64,000 bases of DNA from Alphaproteobacteria bacterium (GCA_024743275.1 JANSWW010000001.1:186001-250000), one strand, 5' to 3'. Positions 52,579 to 62,292 are shown, counted from the first letter of the stretch. Numbers and translations are program-made. The notes: a model not told the origin generated them from the letters alone.

Positions 52579-53874
52579 ATGCGCGCCACCGTTTTTTTCG
52601 CCGCTCTGTTTTCTAACGCTCTGGTCCTGGTTTGCGCCGGTCCCGCCAAGGCGTTCGACGCCCTTGGCGACACGCCCGTCGCGGCGGTCCGGGAGGCGGT
52701 GGAGCGGCTCTGCCCGCTCGCCGATCTCACCGGCCTGGAGGCGCAGACCCTGCTCCCGGGAAGCTGGTTGCTTGAGGAAAGTCGGCGGCCGGCGGGTCCC
52801 TCGCCCCGGCGGATCGTCGTCAAACTCGTCCTGCCGACAGGCGATGAGCTGACGGTCGAACGCCGTCAGTTCAACGGCCGGCTCCGCCAATTCCTCGTCT
52901 CCTATGCCGATTTCGATGGGGAGACGGCACGCCCGGCGCTCCAGGCCATCGCCGATGGCGGCTGCCACATCCAGTCGGGCCGCGCCTTGCGGTCGGAAGG
53001 GAAAGCCTGGCGCTATCTCGACCAGTTGGACCCCGACCTCGTGACCCTCCGCTGGACCGAGACGGTACAGGCCCCCTGGCCCGCCGGCACGGACCCCGGC
53101 GGCGTCCGGGTGGCCCTGGTCGACTCCGGCCTCGCCTACGACCTGCCGCAATTCCGTGACCGACTGGCGCGCGGCCCCGATGGCATTCCGCTGGGCTACG
53201 ACTTCTGGGACATGGACCCCTGGCCCTATGACGGCGACGTCGCGCGGGGGCCTTTCCTGCCGATCCGGCACGGCACGGCGGTGGCCGGCATTCTCGTCCG
53301 CGAGGCACCGACGGCGGCCCTGGTCCCCTTCCGCTATCCGCGCCCGGACATGCGCCGGATGGGCGACATCGTCACCCGGGCGGCCAATGCCGGCATCCGC
53401 ATTCTGGCGATGCCGCTGGGCAGCAACCGCAAGGAGGACTGGACCGCCTTCGAGGCGGCCCTGCGGCGCCACGATGTCCTCGCCATCGTGTCGGCCGGCA
53501 ACAATGGCCGGGACATCGACCGCGCCCCGGTCTACCCGGCCGCCCTCGCCCTCGACAATATCCTCACCGTGACCTCGGCGGACGCCTTCGGGCGGCTTGC
53601 GGAAGGATCGAACTGGGGGGTGGAAAGCGTCGACATCATGCTGCCGGCGGAAAATCTCGAAACCATCGACTTCCGGGGGGCGGCCGGAACGGCCTCCGGA
53701 TCGAGCTACGCCGTGCCCCGGCTGGCGGCGCTGGCGGCAAGGCTGCTGGCGGCGGAGCCGGGCCTTGGCGCCCTCGCCCTCAAGCAGAGGATCCTGGCGC
53801 GGGCCGCCCCCTCCCCGTTCGAAAGGCGGCAGGTCGTCTCCACCGGCTGGATCCCCGACCCGCTCGCCGACTGA
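52579..53874 (+). CDS. Exported subtilisin-family (S8) serine protease
   Basis: The 431-residue precursor has a signal peptide (cleavage around AKAF, residue 25), an unknown region of about 145 residues with paired cysteines, and a compact S8 domain. The catalytic triad is Asp182 (VALVDSGL), His231 (RHGTAVAG) and Ser376 (GSSYAVP). The oxyanion asparagine is Asn308 (SAGNNG). The usual GTSMA is changed to GSSYA, but the serine is kept. ATG 52579 starts seven bases after the ureohydrolase stop, so the two may be co-transcribed. Substrate unknown; activity likely. Confidence 0.85.
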   Translation: MRATVFFAALFSNALVLVCAGPAKAFDALGDTPVAAVREAVERLCPLADLTGLEAQTLLPGSWLLEESRRPAGPSPRRIVVKLVLPTGDELTVERRQFNGRLRQFLVSYADFDGETARPALQAIADGGCHIQSGRALRSEGKAWRYLDQLDPDLVTLRWTETVQAPWPAGTDPGGVRVALVDSGLAYDLPQFRDRLARGPDGIPLGYDFWDMDPWPYDGDVARGPFLPIRHGTAVAGILVREAPTAALVPFRYPRPDMRRMGDIVTRAANAGIRILAMPLGSNRKEDWTAFEAALRRHDVLAIVSAGNNGRDIDRAPVYPAALALDNILTVTSADAFGRLAEGSNWGVESVDIMLPAENLETIDFRGAAGTASGSSYAVPRLAALAARLLAAEPGLGALALKQRILARAAPSPFERRQVVSTGWIPDPLAD

Positions 53875-54203
53875 ACGCACCGGCAGGGCCGCGGTCGCCC
53901 TCGATACGGGTGCACCTGACCCGCAAATCGCAATAGCAACGTCAATAGAATGTTGTGGGCAGTGTTGATTTCGCATCCATAGCCAATCAAGATTTGCGCA
54001 CCTAGCAATTCTTAAAAAAATGAAAATCAGCATTTTCAACTAGAAGCATTTACTTATTCATACAAATTTACCATACTTGAATATTTTGCCGTCACTATCC
54101 AAAATTAGTTTTTTATTAATTATTGTACCAGATCCTATCCTTAGGGATATTAATTTTGATCTCCCACTACTTTAGTCAACCACTGCTAAATCGGGGGAAT
54201 GAC
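53875..54203. promoter_or_regulatory. AT-rich region upstream of second chemoreceptor gene
   Basis: This 329-base stretch holds no gene. From about 53930 on it is markedly AT-rich, with long A and T runs (for example around 54010 and 54105). It should contain the promoter of the chemoreceptor gene at 54204 but I cannot name exact elements. It resembles the AT-rich block at 4954-5203. Confidence 0.5.
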
Positions 54204-56210
54204 ATGCTGAAGCGGCTTCGAATATCAACCAAAATCTATCTGGGTTTTGGCACTCTAATCGCACTCCTTTTGATTATCTCGGGAGTTGCCATCACCGGCC
54301 TGACCCTGGCCCGCGACGATTTCGGCGCATACCGACAACTTGCACGGGGGACCAATCAGGCGGGCCGATTGCAAGCGAACATGCTTTTGACACGCATGAA
54401 TGTTAAGAACTTCGTTATCAGCCAGAATGAAGAAACCATCGCCGGTGTTCAGCAAAGAGCCAAGGCGACCCTCGACCTGATCCCGCCGGCCCTTGATTTG
54501 GTGGGAGAAGGAAAGGCCTGGGAAACCTTGCTCGAAGTCGAAGAGCAAGTGCAGAACTACCAAGCGAATTTCAATCTTGTGGTCGAGGAGCAAAGCAAAC
54601 GCGACAAACTGGTCGTCGAGACACTCGACGTCGTCGGCCCGCAAATGGAACATAATCTAACGGCCGTGATGAAGAGCGCCTATGACGACAATGATGCCGA
54701 AGCGGCCTACCTGGCGGGCCAGTCGCTCCGCACCCTGCTCTTGGGGCGGATCTATGCGACCAAGTTTCTGGTCGACAACAACGCCGACAGCTACGAACGC
54801 GCCGTCAGCGAGCTCGCCACGTTTGATTCCAATCTCGAGATCCTGCTGGCCAGCCTGCAAAATCCGGATCGCCGCTCGCTTACGACGGAGACAGGGGATC
54901 TTCTCGCGACCTACTCTAAGGCGCTCGAAGGCGTCTATAGGACCATCAACAATCGCAACGACATCATCGTCAATCGTCTCGACAAGATTGGACCAGAGGT
55001 TGCGAATACACTGGAGGGGATGAAGCTTGCCAATCTCGGTCAACAGGACGAACTCGGGCCGGAGCTCGAGAACGAGATCGCCATCGCCGTGACGGCGACC
55101 ATCATTGTTGCCCTCATCGCTTTGCTTTTCGGGTCCACGGCGGCCTTTGTCGTTGGCGCGGGTATCTCCAATCCGGTCGTCGCGATGACAAGGGCGATGG
55201 GCAAACTGGCGAACGGCGATAAGTCGACCGAAATCCCCGCCCAGGATCACAAAGACGAGCTCGGCGAAATGGCCAGCGCGGTACAGGTATTCAAAGAAAA
55301 TATGGTCAAGGCCGACCAGTTGGCGGCGGAACAGAAGAAGGAGCAGCAGGTCCGTCTCGACCGTGCCCGCAAGATTGAAGAATTGGTCCGGGCGTTCGAG
55401 GACCAGGCAAGCCACGTGGTCGCCACACTTGAGACCTCGGCCGGGGAAATGTCCTCCACGGCGGACCAATTGAGCACACGCGCCACGCAGACGAGCCAGG
55501 AAAGCGGCGTCGTTGCCAGTGCGGCCGAACAAGCCGGGGCAAATGTCCAATCCGTTGCGTCGGCGACCGAGGAATTGACGACATCCATCAGCGAGATCGC
55601 CGAACAGATGCAGCAGGCGAATCATCGGGCCAGTTCCGCATCGGACGGTGCCGACTCCGCCACCAAGGCGATGTCGGTCCTCGGCAAAACGGCGGACGAC
55701 ATCGGCTCGGTCGTGAAACTGATCACCGATATCGCCGAGCAGACCAATCTATTGGCCCTGAACGCCACAATCGAAGCGGCACGCGCCGGCGAGATGGGCA
55801 AAGGCTTCGCCGTGGTTGCCGGTGAGGTCAAGAGTTTGGCGAGCCAAACGTCGAAAGCGACGGATGAGATCACGGAAAAGGTCCGGGCCATTCAGGAGGA
55901 GGCCGGGAACGCCGAAAACGTGATCGGCGACCTCAAAGCGGCGATCACGATCGTGAACGAACTGGCCACATCCGTCTCTGCCGCCGTCGAACAGCAAAGC
56001 GCGGCGACCCAGGAGATTTCCCGCAATGTCCAGGAAGCCGCGGCGGGAACACAGGAGGTGGTCAACAACATTCACAGCGTCAATGAAGGAGCGACTCAGA
56101 CCGAGACCGCCGCGGGCACCGTTTCCGATGTCGCCGGAGCGTTGACGAGCGGTGCAATTGAGATGAAACAGAACATCGAACGGTTCGTCGCAGGCATCAA
56201 GACCGCATAG
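54204..56210 (+). CDS. Methyl-accepting chemotaxis protein with HBM-type sensor domain (paralogue)
   Basis: This 668-residue chemoreceptor has the same plan as the one at 5204: a membrane helix (about 12-32), a roughly 260-residue helical periplasmic sensor, a second helix, HAMP, and the methyl-accepting domain with an [20 protein letters not shown] tip. The N-terminal [19 protein letters not shown] is very close to that of the paralogue, and both sensors share the NDIIVN/NDLIVN-RLD-IGP-type segment near their end. Divergence is greatest in the distal methylation helices. GGGGGAAT precedes ATG 54204. A hairpin follows the gene. Confidence 0.92.
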   Translation: MLKRLRISTKIYLGFGTLIALLLIISGVAITGLTLARDDFGAYRQLARGTNQAGRLQANMLLTRMNVKNFVISQNEETIAGVQQRAKATLDLIPPALDLVGEGKAWETLLEVEEQVQNYQANFNLVVEEQSKRDKLVVETLDVVGPQMEHNLTAVMKSAYDDNDAEAAYLAGQSLRTLLLGRIYATKFLVDNNADSYERAVSELATFDSNLEILLASLQNPDRRSLTTETGDLLATYSKALEGVYRTINNRNDIIVNRLDKIGPEVANTLEGMKLANLGQQDELGPELENEIAIAVTATIIVALIALLFGSTAAFVVGAGISNPVVAMTRAMGKLANGDKSTEIPAQDHKDELGEMASAVQVFKENMVKADQLAAEQKKEQQVRLDRARKIEELVRAFEDQASHVVATLETSAGEMSSTADQLSTRATQTSQESGVVASAAEQAGANVQSVASATEELTTSISEIAEQMQQANHRASSASDGADSATKAMSVLGKTADDIGSVVKLITDIAEQTNLLALNATIEAARAGEMGKGFAVVAGEVKSLASQTSKATDEITEKVRAIQEEAGNAENVIGDLKAAITIVNELATSVSAAVEQQSAATQEISRNVQEAAAGTQEVVNNIHSVNEGATQTETAAGTVSDVAGALTSGAIEMKQNIERFVAGIKTA

Positions 56211-56237
56211 GTCCGGACCGGACCTTGCGGGGATCGG

Positions 56238-56267
56238 CCCGGCGGTGGCCATAACGCCACCGCCGGG
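56238..56267. terminator. Hairpin between convergent chemoreceptor and protease genes
   Basis: A 12-base-pair stem CCCGGCGGTGGC / GCCACCGCCGGG with a six-base loop lies 27 bases after the chemoreceptor stop and 4 bases beyond the protease stop. No clear T run follows in either direction, so termination may be weak or Rho-assisted. Confidence 0.6.
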
Positions 56268-56271
56268 TCCG

Positions 56272-58323
56272 CTATCGACGTGCGGGCGCGGGCGGGGCGT
56301 TGTCGATGAAGCGGCGGGCCGCCTGGGCCTGCTGCGGGTTCGCCTTGAGCAAGGCCCGATAGCCTTCCTCGGCCAGATCCGGATCATCGCCCCAAACACC
56401 CGACTGAATGGCGAAGCGCAGGATCTGGGGATCGTCGGGCGCCAGTTCCATCACCCGGCGGGCATGGTCGGTCATCTCCTCGAAGCGGGCGGCGAGTTGG
56501 AGGGACACCAAAAGGGACACCCGCGCGTTGACCGAATTCGGCACCTGCCGGACCGCCTGGGCGTGCATCGCGGCGGCGGCGTCGAAATCGCCGGCCCGGG
56601 CGAGAATGCGACCCGCCTCGAGCAGTTGACCATGATTCCGGCCGGCGGCGCAGACATCGACGAGACCTTCGGACGCCACCGTCCCGGTGGTCGCCTCTTC
56701 CATCACGGTCTCGCAGGCCGCAAGAGCCTCGCCGAGCTCTCTGGTGAGGGTCTCGGCGGTCCCGCTCTCCCGCAGCGCCAAGAGAGTTCGGACGGCGTCC
56801 AGGGGCATCGCCTCGAACCGGCCGTCGCCGCCGCCGACCGCGATGCCCACAAGATCGCCGTCGGCATCGACCAACGCCCCGCCGCTGACCCCCGGCTGCA
56901 TCCACGCCCGGACGTGGAGTCGGCCAAGGGCCGCCCCGTCGGCCGGCCCGGCGATCAGGCCACCCGGCGCGAACACCCGCACCTCCTGCCGCCCGATATC
57001 GGCCCCGACGGCGTGGAACGGGCCTTCGTCCGTGGTCTCGCCGTCGAGATCCGGGATGTAGCCTTCGGCGGGCAGCCCCTCGACCGCCAGCAACACCAGA
57101 TCACCGTCGTAGGCGGAGGGCACGACCCGCCCGCCCCGCGGCCCGTCCGGGGTATGGACGACCGCGTCCATCCGATCGCCGGTCACATGGCGGTTGGTGA
57201 CCAGCAGACCGGGGCCGATCCGGGTGGCGCTGCCGATCGGATCGAAGCTGGAGACGGGAAAGACCGCCTGGCGCATGCGGCAGACCGCCGCCGGATGGGG
57301 ACAGTCCCCCAACACCGTTTCCGGCGTTTGCGTTTTGGATACCGGCGTTTCGCTTTCAGCCTCCGCTTCCCCGAAGGACAGCGTTACCTGCCGCCGTGTG
57401 CCGTCACGTTCGATCACCACCGTCACCGGGCCGGCGGAGGGATCGATGACCGCGAAGGCCCCGATCGCGTCGCGCGGCGACCGGATCCGTCGGTCGCCGA
57501 TTTCAATCACCCGGTCGCCGGGACCGATCCCGGCCGCCGCGGCGGGGCCGGTCTCGCCTATGGCCGCCACGACAGGGGCCGCCAGCACCGCCGCCTGCTC
57601 CCGGTCCGGCGCGCGCAGCCGCCAGCCCGGCGCCGGATAGGCGACCGCGCCCTCGGTTTCGAGGGCCGTGGCGACACGGGTCAGGAGATCGGTCGAGACC
57701 GCGAAATTCACTCCGATATTGCTTTCCGCCTGCGAGGCGAAGATCGCCGAGAGCATGCCGACCAGACGGCCTTGCCGGTCGTACAGCGCGCCGCCGGACA
57801 TTCCCGGATTGACGGCGGCATCGGTCTGCACGAAGTCCTCGACCGGGTTGAACCCGGCATTGCTGACGTTGAGCGCGGAAACGACACCGCAGGTGACCGA
57901 CAGACCGAGACCATAGGCGTTGCCGACGGCGCACACCGGCTGGGCCAGGACGGGATCCGGGGCGATCCGCACCGGGGAAAGGTCTGCCTCCACCGAGAGC
58001 AACGCGATATCGCTGGCCACATCCCTCGCGATCAGCCGCGCCGGCAGGATGCGACCGTCGGACAGCCGCACGTCGATCCGCTCGGCGGGCTCGATGACAT
58101 GCCAGGCGGTCGCGATCACCCCGGCCTTGAGCACGACGCCACTGCCTTCCGGGGCGACTCCGGGTGGGCCGCCCCGCCCCCCTTGCGCCCGTCCCGGCCA
58201 CACCGGCAGCACGGAGACGACCGAGTCCCGCGCCTCGGGCGGGAGCGCCCGGGCCGGCGCGTCCGGCAAAAGGGAAAGCGTCAGGAGAACGGCGACGACG
58301 GCGGTGATCTTTCGAAACGACAT
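56272..58323 (-). CDS. Exported double-trypsin/PDZ/TPR serine protease
   Basis: The 683-residue protein has a signal peptide (residues 1-26), then a trypsin-like domain (His in ATAWHV, Asp in SDIALL, Ser in NPGMSGGAL; about 30-230), a PDZ domain (GIGPGDRVIEIGDRRI; about 240-340), a second trypsin-like domain (His in VTNRHV, Asp in DGDLVLL, Ser in QPGVSGGAL; about 350-540), and a TPR-like helical tail (about 580-670). Both triads look complete. DegP/HtrA proteins have one protease domain followed by PDZ domains, so this arrangement is unusual. It would act in the periplasm; the targets are unknown. Confidence 0.85.
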   Translation of the reverse strand: MSFRKITAVVAVLLTLSLLPDAPARALPPEARDSVVSVLPVWPGRAQGGRGGPPGVAPEGSGVVLKAGVIATAWHVIEPAERIDVRLSDGRILPARLIARDVASDIALLSVEADLSPVRIAPDPVLAQPVCAVGNAYGLGLSVTCGVVSALNVSNAGFNPVEDFVQTDAAVNPGMSGGALYDRQGRLVGMLSAIFASQAESNIGVNFAVSTDLLTRVATALETEGAVAYPAPGWRLRAPDREQAAVLAAPVVAAIGETGPAAAAGIGPGDRVIEIGDRRIRSPRDAIGAFAVIDPSAGPVTVVIERDGTRRQVTLSFGEAEAESETPVSKTQTPETVLGDCPHPAAVCRMRQAVFPVSSFDPIGSATRIGPGLLVTNRHVTGDRMDAVVHTPDGPRGGRVVPSAYDGDLVLLAVEGLPAEGYIPDLDGETTDEGPFHAVGADIGRQEVRVFAPGGLIAGPADGAALGRLHVRAWMQPGVSGGALVDADGDLVGIAVGGGDGRFEAMPLDAVRTLLALRESGTAETLTRELGEALAACETVMEEATTGTVASEGLVDVCAAGRNHGQLLEAGRILARAGDFDAAAAMHAQAVRQVPNSVNARVSLLVSLQLAARFEEMTDHARRVMELAPDDPQILRFAIQSGVWGDDPDLAEEGYRALLKANPQQAQAARRFIDNAPPAPARR

Positions 58324-58484
58324 CCCAGCGACCCCGGCGGAGGAGAATGGGGCAAGCGCCCCGGGCGTCCGCAGACTATAGGCCGGAACGGACGGGCCGT
58401 GCCAATGGCCGATGGGGCCGTGCGTCCCCGCCGTTCGTGCCCCGCCGTTCGTGCCCCGCCGCTACCCGGGAGCGCCGCACCGTC

Positions 58485-58498
58485 TAGGTCATGACCTA
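58485..58498. repeat. TAGGTCATGACCTA palindrome, copy 3
   Basis: This is a perfect 14-base palindrome. On the minus strand its first three bases are the stop codon of the small gene at 58496-58825, mirroring the way copy 1 includes the selD stop. Confidence 0.6.
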
Positions 58499-58825
58499 AA
58501 GCGGCCCGCGGGTTCCTTTCGGCCCCTCGCTGACCATCTTGAAGAGTTCCTCGATGGCGAGGAATCCCACTTCCTCCGTGTCCGACTCTTTCTGGTTCAT
58601 CTCCACGATATCCCGGGCACGGGATCTTGCCGTGCTGGAGACCTCGATCTTCTGGTGCTTGGGTAACCCGTCGAATTCTCGCTGGGCGGCCTGGTAATCC
58701 GCCGGCGCACCCGTGTGCACCGCCATCTTGATCGAGGCCACCACCGGGTGAAGACCGATGGAATCGGTCACCGCGTCGGCCAGGACTGTCAGGCACTGTT
58801 TTTCGGTCATGTCGTTCTTATTCAT
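58496..58825 (-). CDS. Hypothetical protein, 109 residues
   Basis: I do not recognise this small, soluble, mostly helical protein. It has no signal peptide. Segments such as LADAVTDSIGLHPVVASIKMAV (beginning LADAVTDSIG), DYQAAQREFDGLPKHQ and VGFLAIEELFKMV suggest a helical bundle. GGAGCG lies about ten bases before ATG 58825; a longer reading from 58870 lacks a ribosome-binding site. It is isolated between the double protease and a 477-base gap. Confidence 0.6.
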   Translation of the reverse strand: MNKNDMTEKQCLTVLADAVTDSIGLHPVVASIKMAVHTGAPADYQAAQREFDGLPKHQKIEVSSTARSRARDIVEMNQKESDTEEVGFLAIEELFKMVSEGPKGTRGPL

Positions 58826-59302
58826 TGATCGATCGCTCCAGCGACATCGTTTCCAATCCGGAATGGACAAGCAAAAGCCGTGCCTGAATTCGAAAATCGG
58901 CGAAACAGGCTTTCATCGTTGACCTTTCGCCCGGATCCTGACCCTAGAACTTCCCTGGGCATGAAGAATGAACGTAGTCGTCGCGGCACCGAAAGACATG
59001 GACGTCGGTCCGTGGACTCTGGGAATGGTGAGGGCCTCCGTCGGTGAACCCACTCACCGAGACCCGGACCTACGCAAAAAGCGTGGTCCGCGAAGTCTTT
59101 GCTGTTCGATGCCTATGGCGCCCTCGGGGCCTTGGCCTGCCGCTGTCACCTCGGGCAAGCAGGCGCGCGCAGCATCGAGTCGGCGGCGGTCTTGATGTTG
59201 GTCAGCAAATCGCTGTCGGCGATGGCCCGGAGCCTGCCATGCCAGAGCCTGCCATGCCAGAGCCGGCCATGTCGGCTCGGGTGATGTGGGGCACGGCCGA
59301 AC
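58826..59302. other. Gene-free junction region, possible degraded coding remnant
   Basis: No convincing gene is present in these 477 bases. One short plus-strand frame at about 59099 reads LLFDAYGALG, which recalls the N-terminal motif of haloacid dehalogenase type II enzymes, but nothing beyond it resembles the family. It may be a decayed gene or chance. A 15-bp tandem repeat lies at 59231-59275. Promoter signals are not evident. Confidence 0.35.
59231..59275. repeat. 15-bp tandem repeat in the junction region
   Basis: Two exact copies of AGCCTGCCATGCCAG are followed by a third with three changes. They are 28 bases beyond the 3' end of aapP. Confidence 0.85.
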
Positions 59303-60040
59303 TCATGCCCGCATCGCGTTGAAGAAGTCCCGCGTCGCCTTGTGCCGCGGGTGGGAAAAGATCGATTCCGGGGGGGCGATCTCGACGATTCGGCCATCGG
59401 CCATGAACACCACACGGTCAGCGACCGAGCGGGCAAAGCCCATTTCGTGCGTGACGCAGAGGATGGTCATGTCCTGTGCAGCCAGACCGCGCATCACGTC
59501 GAGCACCTCGGCGATCATCTCGGGATCGAGAGCGGAGGTCGGCTCGTCGAACAGCATCACCTCGGGGTGCAGGCATAGCGACCGGGCCAGCGCGACCCGT
59601 TGCTTCTGCCCGCCGGAGATCTGGTCGGGATACTTGTCGGCATGGATGTCGACGCGCATCCGCTCCAGTTGCTTCACGGCCTCGATCGTCGCGTCGGCGC
59701 GGCTTCGGCGAAGGCTGCGAATCTGCGGCAGGACGCAATTCTCGAGGACCTTCAGGTGCGGGAAGAGGTTGAAGCTCTGGAACACCATGCCCACACGCCT
59801 GCGCACCGCTGACAACTCGGCCAGGTCGTCGCCGACGTCGTGACCGAGGACGCGGAGACGTCCCTCGCTGTATGTCTCCAGTCCGTTCATGCAGCGGATC
59901 AGGGTGGACTTGCCCGACCCCGAGGGTCCGCAGACAACGACCGTCTCGCCGGCGGCGACGGTCAGAGAGATGTCCCGCAGCGCATGATGCGCGCCATAGT
60001 GTTTCTGCAGCCCTTCGACGATGATCGCGGGTTCAGCCAT
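59303..60040 (-). CDS. aapP: General L-amino-acid ABC transporter ATP-binding protein
   Basis: This 245-residue polar-amino-acid ABC ATPase (AapP/GlnQ group) has Walker A GPSGSGKST, the signature SGGQKQR, and Walker B MLFDEPTSALDPE. Its start overlaps the end of aapM by eight bases. It powers the AapJQMP importer and is the last gene of the operon. Confidence 0.94.
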   Translation of the reverse strand: MAEPAIIVEGLQKHYGAHHALRDISLTVAAGETVVVCGPSGSGKSTLIRCMNGLETYSEGRLRVLGHDVGDDLAELSAVRRRVGMVFQSFNLFPHLKVLENCVLPQIRSLRRSRADATIEAVKQLERMRVDIHADKYPDQISGGQKQRVALARSLCLHPEVMLFDEPTSALDPEMIAEVLDVMRGLAAQDMTILCVTHEMGFARSVADRVVFMADGRIVEIAPPESIFSHPRHKATRDFFNAMRA

Positions 60041-61121
60041 GCCCGACCCTCATGCGTCGTTCGAGCCATGCGCCGTAGCGCGACAGGCCGAACACGAAGG
60101 CGAAGTAGACCAGCGCCAGGAACACGTAGATCTCAATGAACTGCGCGCCCCATTCGTCCGTCCCGATCACCGCCTTGCCTGAGGCCATGACCTCGAAGAA
60201 GCCGATAACCGTTACGATGGAGGTTTCCTTGAACGTGATGACCGCTTGGTTGATTGTCGATGGAAGTGTGTTGCGGAAGGCCTGTGGCAGGAGGATGTCG
60301 ACGACTACCGACCAATAGGGCATACCGAGCGCCTGCGCGGCCTCTTCCTGCCCGGTCGACAGCGATTGCAGGCCTGCGCGGATGATCTCGGCCTGGTAGG
60401 CGGCGAAGAAGACCGCGAAGGCGACGATCACCCGGGCGAGCTTCGAGCCCTGTAGCCAGTCCGGCACCAAGATCGGGATCACCACCGCGGCCGCGAAGAG
60501 GATGGTCAAAAGCGGCAGCGAGCGGACGATGTCGATAAAGCCCCCCGTGACCATTGCGATCACCGGCAGACTCGAGCGTCGCGCCAGCGCGAACAGAACG
60601 GCGAGCGGCATGCCGAGCAGGAACACGCTGGCGAAAATGAAGAGCGTAAGCGACAACCCGCCCCACTGCTCGGTCGTCACCACGGGCAGGCCCGCGACGC
60701 CTCCGTGCATCAGCACGAAGAAGATGCCTAAGCCCGCCAGCCACAGGACGGGAAGGCGGCGCGCCGACCAGAACGCGGGAACGCAGGACACAACGATGGT
60801 CAGCGTGATGGCGAGGCAGGCGAGACTCGATCTCCATTGTTCCTCGTAAGGGTAGAGGCCAAAGAAGATTAGCCGCCAACGGTCCTCTATCACCGCCCAG
60901 CAGGCGCCAGCGTCATGTCCGCATCGGTCGCGGTTGGCGACACGCCAGACGGCGTCAAGCAGCATCCAGTCGACAACAGACAGAAGCGCCCAGACGACGA
61001 AGCCCCCGAAGGCCAGAGTGAAAAGGGCGTTGGACCAGGAGCGGAAGAAGTTCTTTCGCAGCCATCCGAGAGCGGAGTCGTTGGATGCCGGTGGTCGTTC
61101 GGGTTGGGACAGGACCACCAT
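60033..61121 (-). CDS. aapM: General L-amino-acid ABC transporter permease AapM
   Basis: This 362-residue inner-membrane permease of the HisM/AapM group has an N-terminal helix, a large periplasmic part, and a C-terminal five-helix core with the coupling motif EEAAQALGMPYWSVVVDILLPQA (starting EEAAQALGM). It begins four bases after the aapQ stop. It forms a heterodimer with AapQ. Confidence 0.93.
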   Translation of the reverse strand: MVVLSQPERPPASNDSALGWLRKNFFRSWSNALFTLAFGGFVVWALLSVVDWMLLDAVWRVANRDRCGHDAGACWAVIEDRWRLIFFGLYPYEEQWRSSLACLAITLTIVVSCVPAFWSARRLPVLWLAGLGIFFVLMHGGVAGLPVVTTEQWGGLSLTLFIFASVFLLGMPLAVLFALARRSSLPVIAMVTGGFIDIVRSLPLLTILFAAAVVIPILVPDWLQGSKLARVIVAFAVFFAAYQAEIIRAGLQSLSTGQEEAAQALGMPYWSVVVDILLPQAFRNTLPSTINQAVITFKETSIVTVIGFFEVMASGKAVIGTDEWGAQFIEIYVFLALVYFAFVFGLSRYGAWLERRMRVGHG

Positions 61122-61125
61122 CGCG

Positions 61126-62262
61126 TCAGTGCCCCCCTTTCAGCTTCAAACGTCTGTTGACGAGGTTCATCGACGTGCCGAGCGCGTAGTTCAACAGGAG
61201 GAACCCAGCCATCAAGATGCCGATCAGTTCCAGTGTCTGGCCGCTCTGGTTAATCGAGGTGGAGACGATCGCGAAGAAGTCGCTGAAGCCGATCACGAGC
61301 CCCAGCGTCGTCGCCTTCATGAGCCAGATGTACTGGTTCGCAAGCGATGGCAGCATCGCGCGGCACGCGAGCGGTATCCGGATCAGGCGGTTCACTTGCC
61401 AGGGCGACAGGCCGAGAGCGGCGCCCGCCTCCAGCTTGCCCTTTTCGACCGACAGGAGCCCTCCCCGGATGATTTCGCCGACATAGGCCGCCCCGAAGAG
61501 CGACAGCCCGACCAGCAGACCGAGGAACTCGGGCGACAGCGTCATGCCGCCCACGAAGCGTAGCCCGGCCAGTTCCGGGACGGAGACCAGCGGTGCATCT
61601 GGCACCCGGCCGGTCAGCCACAGGACGACGGCCAGGGCAATGACGGTGGCGACCACGAGTATCCTGCCACGCCGTGTAAGGTTCAGCTTCCTTCCTGCGG
61701 CCAGCACTCCGAAGGCGGCGAGGAGGGCCGCGAGTATCGTCAGGAGGTCGGTCCCCGAAAACACCGGCGCCGGCAGCACCAGCCCCCGGTTCGACAGGAA
61801 AGCCACCTCGCCCAGCGTGTACGCGTCCCGCGGCCGGGGCGTGTGGGTGAGGACGGCGTACCAGAAGACCACTTGAAGGATTGCCGGGACGTTGCGGAAG
61901 ATCTCGACGAAGGTCGTCCCAGCAAAACGGGCGAGTAGGTTCGTCGATACACGCAGGAAAGCCACAACCAGACCCAGCAGTGTTGCGAACACCAATGTCA
62001 GCACGCCGACAAGCAGAGTGTTCAAGAGACCAGCCCAGAGCACCTGCGCATAGGTAGAGCGCGAGCTGGTCTCGATCATCGAGAACGCCATCGGCCAGCC
62101 CGTCGAGCGCTCGAGAAACCCGAAGCCGGTAGCCATGCCCTGCGCCTCGATGTTGCGCTGCCCCGTGGTCCCGAGAAAGACGAAGAGCGCGACGAGGGCG
62201 GCGAAAAAGACACACTGCAGGATGGTGGCGTGTACGCGCTTGGATCTTAGGAATGCGGTCAT
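61126..62262 (-). CDS. aapQ: General L-amino-acid ABC transporter permease AapQ
   Basis: The 378-residue permease has the AapQ plan: a first helix, a long loop with FGFLERSTGWP, then a helical core with FVEIFRNVPAILQ and the coupling segment EAGAALGLSPWQVNRLI. It follows aapJ after 69 bases that contain a strong hairpin. It pairs with AapM. Confidence 0.93.
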   Translation of the reverse strand: MTAFLRSKRVHATILQCVFFAALVALFVFLGTTGQRNIEAQGMATGFGFLERSTGWPMAFSMIETSSRSTYAQVLWAGLLNTLLVGVLTLVFATLLGLVVAFLRVSTNLLARFAGTTFVEIFRNVPAILQVVFWYAVLTHTPRPRDAYTLGEVAFLSNRGLVLPAPVFSGTDLLTILAALLAAFGVLAAGRKLNLTRRGRILVVATVIALAVVLWLTGRVPDAPLVSVPELAGLRFVGGMTLSPEFLGLLVGLSLFGAAYVGEIIRGGLLSVEKGKLEAGAALGLSPWQVNRLIRIPLACRAMLPSLANQYIWLMKATTLGLVIGFSDFFAIVSTSINQSGQTLELIGILMAGFLLLNYALGTSMNLVNRRLKLKGGH

Positions 62263-62292
62263 GGCCGGGCTCCTGGGCCTACAGGATCAGGT

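Noticed and set aside
59044-59322. Plus-strand frame with repeated PEPAM residues, or a haloacid dehalogenase gene
   Set aside because: The repeats come from the 15-bp tandem array. Only a seven-residue LLFDAYG match supports a dehalogenase and it is in a different frame, so no gene is called.
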